A stretch of 64,000 nt of DNA. It comes from Adiantum capillus-veneris (Eukaryota > Streptophyta > Polypodiopsida > Polypodiales > Pteridaceae). A program made the position numbers and the translations under genes. Positions 59,967 through 64,000 of the stretch are shown here, piece by piece. The stretch spans positions 104,481,087 to 104,545,086 of the forward strand of contig CM043966.1 in assembly GCA_014529385.2 (NCBI GenBank), given 5' to 3'. Each line of letters opens with the position of its first letter. Position 1 is the first letter of the stretch. Under the pieces are notes generated by a model, which searched no databases, was not told the origin of the DNA, and was given only the letters and a program-made list of their open reading frames with translations.

Positions 59967-60809
59967 CACATGGATTAGAATCCGATGTACCCCCTGTAGA
60001 CCATTTGTGCATCCCAATAGAAGCATGGAAGACATATCTTAAATGAGAAAGCAAATCTCCTACGGCTCAGATATAATCACCATAACGTCCGCTCACCTCC
60101 AAAATGAGACCACGCGATTGTTTGTACAGCTACACGGCGCATCCATAGGCACATCCCAACCCATTAGAATACCTCAGGCAGAGCATGAGTCAAAGATAGC
60201 AATGAGGGAAGCCAGTCACGCTCGAATGCCAAGGCGGTAGTGGACACGATAGGTAAGGAGCAACTTAACCCCAACCCAAGATAATTACCACACTTTAAAA
60301 AACCAACAACCGATTCCCATTAGATAAGCACAATGAGAAGAACATCCACCAAGTGTTCCAAGCCTAAGGATGCTACTTGCAAGCCTATTAACTTCCAAGA
60401 TAGGATATCAGCCTGAGTACCAACTAAGAGTGTAGAGGTCGGCCACAAAAAGTAGCTTAATGTGCAAAGTCCGGTTCAATTTAAAAGGAATCCCAAAAAA
60501 CACCCAAAGAAGTAAGCAGCCCAAATATATCATAGTCAGTTGTTTCTTCCTGCAAAGCTCAATCCAATAGAGACAATATTTTCACAACAAATTCTAACTA
60601 GAATAGGTACAGGTTTAAGTGAGGGACCAAACCGCCTTGGTAAACCATGCTAGAGATAGCATTAAGTGAAGTGCATCCTTTTAGTGAGGTGATGTCTGGC
60701 CATAAGTCAACCAGAAGTGTGTGTGTGTGTGTGTGTGTGTAGAGATATAGTTGTCTATGTGTGTACATGCACACAAACACTTGCATACCAATATTTATGA
60801 ACGTACGAC

Positions 60810-61276
60810 CTCTTAACATTACACCACTGAATCCCCGATCCAAAGCTTACTATGCAGTGACTGTACCAATATCCACTAATCATTATTTTCGGATACGGTT
60901 GTTGGTTGGCGTTTCCTCTGATTCGTCAATACGAGAAGCAAATTATTATGTAAATGAAAAGGTGTCTCCACTCAAGCCCAAAGGCAGATCTTATGCCACT
61001 CCACCTGATCATATTTAATTGGCATACATCCTAGCTCCCGAGACCCTTTCATAGAATTCCAAAGGTTTTTCTCACTCTTCAAAAGCCCGCGGAAACAAAT
61101 TTAATGCTCCCACATCCATGGCATAAGTAGTTAAAGCAAGTAAATGATTTGGGATTCAATTTATTTCGCAGAATAACACTCATATGTATTAAGCTCATAA
61201 CGGTACCTCGCAATTACAAGGTCTCTCTACAGCCAAGGGATAAGCGTGTTCTTAAGCCATCATGAAAACGTAAATA
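60810..61276 (-). pseudogene. nad7: mitochondrial nad7 exon (NADH dehydrogenase subunit 7), nuclear copy
   Basis: Read on the minus strand, the frame follows NAD7 for about 156 codons without any net indel: EHAY..AVE, NCEVPL, VLFCEI, NHLLALTT.AMDVGAL, LEFYERVSGARM, FASRIDE, LVDIGTVTA and GFSGVMLRG. It contains 15 in-frame stops. Fourteen stand where I recall Arg or Gln in the plant protein (TGA for CGA; TAA or TAG for CAA or CAG). Other codons differ the opposite way (CCA or CCT for Leu, CGG for Trp, ACG for Met). NAD7 is a core subunit of respiratory complex I. The length, 467 nt, equals the distance between the known land-plant intron sites nad7i209 and nad7i676 as I recall them. In the nucleus it is non-functional. 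In the mitochondrion the same sequence would depend on RNA editing. Confidence 0.9.
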
Positions 61277-61351
61277 GTGTTAAGAGTTACTTGATGCTAG
61301 TTGCTGCTGTATTGTATACGTTTACTTGCGTTACATACACAGGTGCTCTCC

Positions 61352-61385
61352 GAACCGTGCAAGATGGTTACCCATCACACGGCTC
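61352..61385 (-). other. group II intron domain V
   Basis: The 34-nt minus-strand sequence starts GAGCCGTG and ends CACGGTTC. These pair as an 8-bp stem with one G-T wobble. The inner stem GATGG/CCATC is closed by a GTAA (GNRA) tetraloop, and the two-base bulge is on the 3' side. Length, AGC triad, tetraloop and bulge match domain V, the catalytic core of group II introns. It lies 75 nt upstream of the nad7 exon, where domain VI and the 3' splice site should be. Confidence 0.85.
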
Positions 61386-61690
61386 TCCAACTTAAGTTAC
61401 CTTAGGGAAAAGGGTTAAAATTCGTTATCATGGTTTGGTTTTCTTTTGCCTCGCCAAATAACTATCATCCATGAGCAATTAGGTGACCTCACGACTAGAG
61501 CCATTATTTATTTTCTTTTCTAAAGTCAACAAAGCATGTGGATCGAGGGTTTGTTTGTTTCTTAATAGGGAAAGGATTCTTTTCTCCTTTACCTCCCAAA
61601 CATAATTCAAGGATAAGGCATCGAGTCGTGCTGTGGCCAAGGCAAAAGGACCCTAGCCCTGGAAGTCGTGCATTCTAGCAACATCTTTGG

Positions 61691-61925
61691 TGTGGGATTG
61701 CAAATTCCCTATCTGGGTGTTCTGACTGGCACATGAAGGAGTACGAGTGGAAGTGCGACGCGAGAGAGAGTGCGAGAAGAAGAGCACGACGATATGGTGA
61801 ACTCGCTCTACTGTAATGTGTAGAGCATAGTGAGTTCTTATTAGGTTTTAAAAAAAGAATATTTGTACATACCTGGCGGCCCGCCCACTTACCTGGGCGA
61901 CCACATTGGGCTTTATACCCCAACA
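61691..61925 (-). repeat. candidate 3' LTR of the copia element
   Basis: On the minus strand it begins TGTTGGGGTATAAAGCCC at 61925, right after the polypurine tract. A plausible end is ATCCCACA at 61691, which mirrors the start. Without the other LTR the left limit is a guess. Confidence 0.5.
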
Positions 61926-61936
61926 ACCTCCCACTT
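61926..61936 (-). other. copia polypurine tract
   Basis: AAGTGGGAGGT on the minus strand directly precedes TGTTGGGG, the usual arrangement in copia elements. Confidence 0.75.
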
Positions 61937-62014
61937 AAAGTCCAATGTGGTACTTTAAGTGTGAGAGAAGCTACTATACAAGCTAATATACAAGAGATGT
62001 AGAGAAGTGATGTA

Positions 62015-64000
62015 CTACCCTACACCTAACTGCTTGCAAAAATGCGCAAAGCTCTCTGAGGGAAGTCCTTTTGTAAGTAGATCAGCAGGATTTTCTGTGG
62101 TGTGAACTTTGACAAGCTGAAGTTGCTTATCCTTGAGCATTTCCCTGATGAAATGATACTTCACCTCCACATGCTTTGTCTTTGAGTGATAAACTAGATT
62201 GCGAGCCAATTGTATAGCACTTTGACTATCACAATATAACACAGGCATCTCTTCTTTGATTCCCAAATCTGTTACTAGTCGATTAAGCCAAATTGATTCT
62301 TTGCATGCCTCTGATGCTGCAACATATTCAGCCTCTGTAGTAGACTGAGTAACACAATCTTGTAATCTAGAACGCCATGATACTGCTCCACCAGCCAATG
62401 TAAAGACATACCCTGACGTAGACCTTCGGTTGTCTAAGTCACCTACATAATCTGAGTCTGTAAAACCCTTTACACTTAGCTCCTGACTCCCATAGCATAT
62501 ACGCATACTCTGTGTAGCTTTCAGGTATCTCAATATTCCTTTCACTGCCTCCCAATGTTTCTTGCCTGGGTTTGACATGTATCGACTTACTACTCCCACT
62601 GCAAATGCAATGTCTGGGCGAGTAGCAATCATTGCATACATCAAACTACCCACTGCAGATGCATATGGAATCTTATCCATTTCAGCCTGTTCTTCCTCAG
62701 ACACAGGACAATCTTGTTTGCTAAGTTTCACATATGGTGGCAATGGAACACTCAGTGCCTTTCCTTCTCCATATTGAAACGTTGCAAACCCTTGTCAATA
62801 TACTCTGTTTGAGATAACCAAATCAACTTCTTTGATCTGTGTCTCTCAATGCGCATACCAAGTATATGACTTGCCTCACCCATGTCTTTCATATCAAACG
62901 ATTTTGCCATCTTTGACTTCAAAGCTGAAATTTCTTCCAAGTGCTTGCCAGCAATCAACATGTCATCCACATACAAAATAAGGATCAGCCAACTGCCATC
63001 CTTAGCCTTCTTTGTATATAGACAGTGATCGAACTCACTACGTTTGTAGCCTTGAGAAAGCATAAACTTGTGGAATTTATGGTACCATGCCGTCGGTGAT
63101 TGTTTTAAGCCATAAAGACTCTTTAACAACTGGCATACCCAATCTTCCTTGCCTTTCTCAACAAACCCTTCTGGCTGCTGCATGTAAATTTCCACATCTA
63201 AATCACCATGCAAGAACGTTGTCTTGACATCCATTTGGTGCAACACCAAATCTAATATGGCAACCAATGCAAGAAAGCATCTCAATGTAGTCATCTTGAC
63301 CACCGGAGAGAAGACTTCATCAAAGTCAATGCCTTGTTCTTGCTTAAAGCCCTTGGCAACAAGCTTTGCTTTGTACTTTGGCTGACTATCATGAGCGGTG
63401 ATCTTATACCTGTAAACCCATTTACAAGGTAGAGCCTTTTTGCCCCGTGGTAATTTAACTAGCTTCCATGTCTGGTTTTTATGCAGAGCTGTCATCTCTG
63501 ACTGCATGGCCAATTGCCAATTCCCGGAGTCCTTCATTTGCACTGCTTCCTTGTAACATGAAGGCTCATTGCAATCAGTCAACATGACATAATTCATAGA
63601 TGGAACAAACCTATCAGGAGGTCACGTGACACGTCCAGATCTGTGCACAATAGGTGGCTCAGGCTCAGCCACAACCTGTGGTTCCACTCTATCCTGTCCT
63701 TGCTCCTCTTGAGCCCTGACATTTTGTCTTGCACGTGCAGGTCCATCTTCTTGGAAGACAACTCTTCTAATCTCCTCAACCCTCTCTGGTTTAGAATGAT
63801 ATTTGGATTCATTAAAGTGAACATCATTGCTACGGACAACCTTTCTGGATTTGGGATCCCAATGTTTGTACCCCATCTCACCAAAATTACCATAGCCTAG
63901 AAAAATGCACTTTCTACTCTTTGGCTCAAGTTTGTTCCTGAATTCCTTTGGAACGTGAGTATATGCCTCACAACCAAAGACTCTGAGATGCTTGTATGAG
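62015..64000 (-). pseudogene. pol: copia Pol, integrase end to RNase H, two breaks
   Basis: The frame entering at 64000 reads HLRVFGCEAYTHVPK and KCIFLGYGNFGEMGYKHWD, the integrase C-terminal part. A single in-frame TGA at about 63622-63624 follows SGRVT. The reverse transcriptase (63597-62752) is well kept: WKLVKLPRGKKALPCKWVYR, KAKLVAKGFKQEQGIDF, KSLYGLKQSP and a YVDD box in LILYVDDMLIAG. A frameshift near 62755 precedes RNase H (62743-62015), which has DIAFAVGVVSRYM, FTDSDYVGD, STTEAEYVAASEACKE and KHVEVKYHFIRE. With only two lesions in about 2 kb the copy is fairly young. Confidence 0.85.

Larger units (their letters stand above)
51771..60740. repeat. direct repeat B, split by a 7.3-kb insertion
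   Basis: The segment from about 51780 to 52680 matches 43815-44732, and 59968-60717 matches 44733-45495, in the same orientation. It is bounded by a short TG run at 51772-51780 and a (GT)n run at about 60717-60740. Between the halves lies a segment absent from copy A, containing the CACTA element. Many single-base and small indel differences from copy A show that the pair is old. Confidence 0.75.
60741..61690 (-). other. nuclear insert of mitochondrial DNA (NUMT): nad7 exon with flanking introns
   Basis: This segment lies between the (GT)n end of direct repeat B and the LTR of the copia element. It holds a complete nad7 exon, group II intron domain V on its 5' side, and a short piece of the next intron on its 3' side. 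Outer limits are approximate, because intron sequence cannot be delimited by eye. A misassembled mitochondrial read is an alternative, but both flanks are nuclear repeat DNA. Confidence 0.8.
61691..64000 (-). mobile_element. Ty1/copia retrotransposon, partial at the right edge
   Basis: From left to right this shows a 3' LTR, polypurine tract, RNase H, reverse transcriptase and integrase end, all on the minus strand. The rest, including the 5' LTR, lies beyond 64000. Confidence 0.88.

Noticed and set aside
60741-61690. A functional nuclear-transferred nad7 gene
   Set aside because: Only one exon is present, with 15 in-frame stops, retained group II intron sequence and no presequence.

Overview
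This is plant nuclear DNA, most probably from a fern. It is dominated by nested and decayed transposable elements and long (GA/CT)n and (TG)n microsatellites. One host gene looks intact, an intronless P-class pentatricopeptide repeat (PPR) gene. The fern call rests mainly on a nuclear copy of a mitochondrial nad7 exon near 61 kb. Its differences from the protein as I remember it run both ways: Arg and Gln codons appear as TGA, TAA or TAG, and Leu, Trp and Met codons appear with C for T. That is the genomic signature of a mitochondrion using both U-to-C and C-to-U RNA editing, as ferns and hornworts do. The repeat load fits a fern better than a hornwort. The species cannot be named from the sequence.

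Layout. 0-6.2 kb: a LINE remnant, a spaced degenerate repeat and a decayed PPR pseudogene. 6.2-8.8 kb: a tandemly duplicated, hairpin-bearing upstream region followed by the PPR gene. 8.8-17 kb: mostly non-coding, with a dead hAT transposase at 15-16.3 kb. 17-24.3 kb: a dead copia reverse transcriptase, then a chromovirus (Ty3/gypsy) with both LTRs, a degenerate pol and a candidate initiator-Met primer site, in reverse orientation. 27.8-41.3 kb: a well-preserved 11.4-kb Ty3/gypsy element with Tat-like dual RNase H (2.7-kb LTRs, gag, pol), inserted near the pol end of an older gypsy copy. 42.5-43.1 kb: a decayed gene of unknown family.

43.8-60.7 kb: two direct repeats of about 1.7 kb, with (TG)n tracts at their ends, flank a region holding a decayed reverse transcriptase with recognisable motifs A, B and C and a satellite-like array with a 176-bp higher-order period. 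The right-hand repeat is split by a 7.3-kb segment that includes a 6-kb CACTA transposon with perfect 13-bp terminal inverted repeats and a TAA target duplication. 60.7-61.7 kb: the mitochondrial insert, with nad7 exon and flanking group II intron sequence including domain V. 61.7-64 kb: a copia element with LTR, RNase H, reverse transcriptase and integrase end, running off the right edge.

The parts do not form a pathway. The window records repeated insertion: a gypsy element in an older gypsy element, a CACTA element inside a terminal repeat, and a copia element next to mitochondrial DNA, with one PPR gene that probably encodes an organelle RNA-binding protein.
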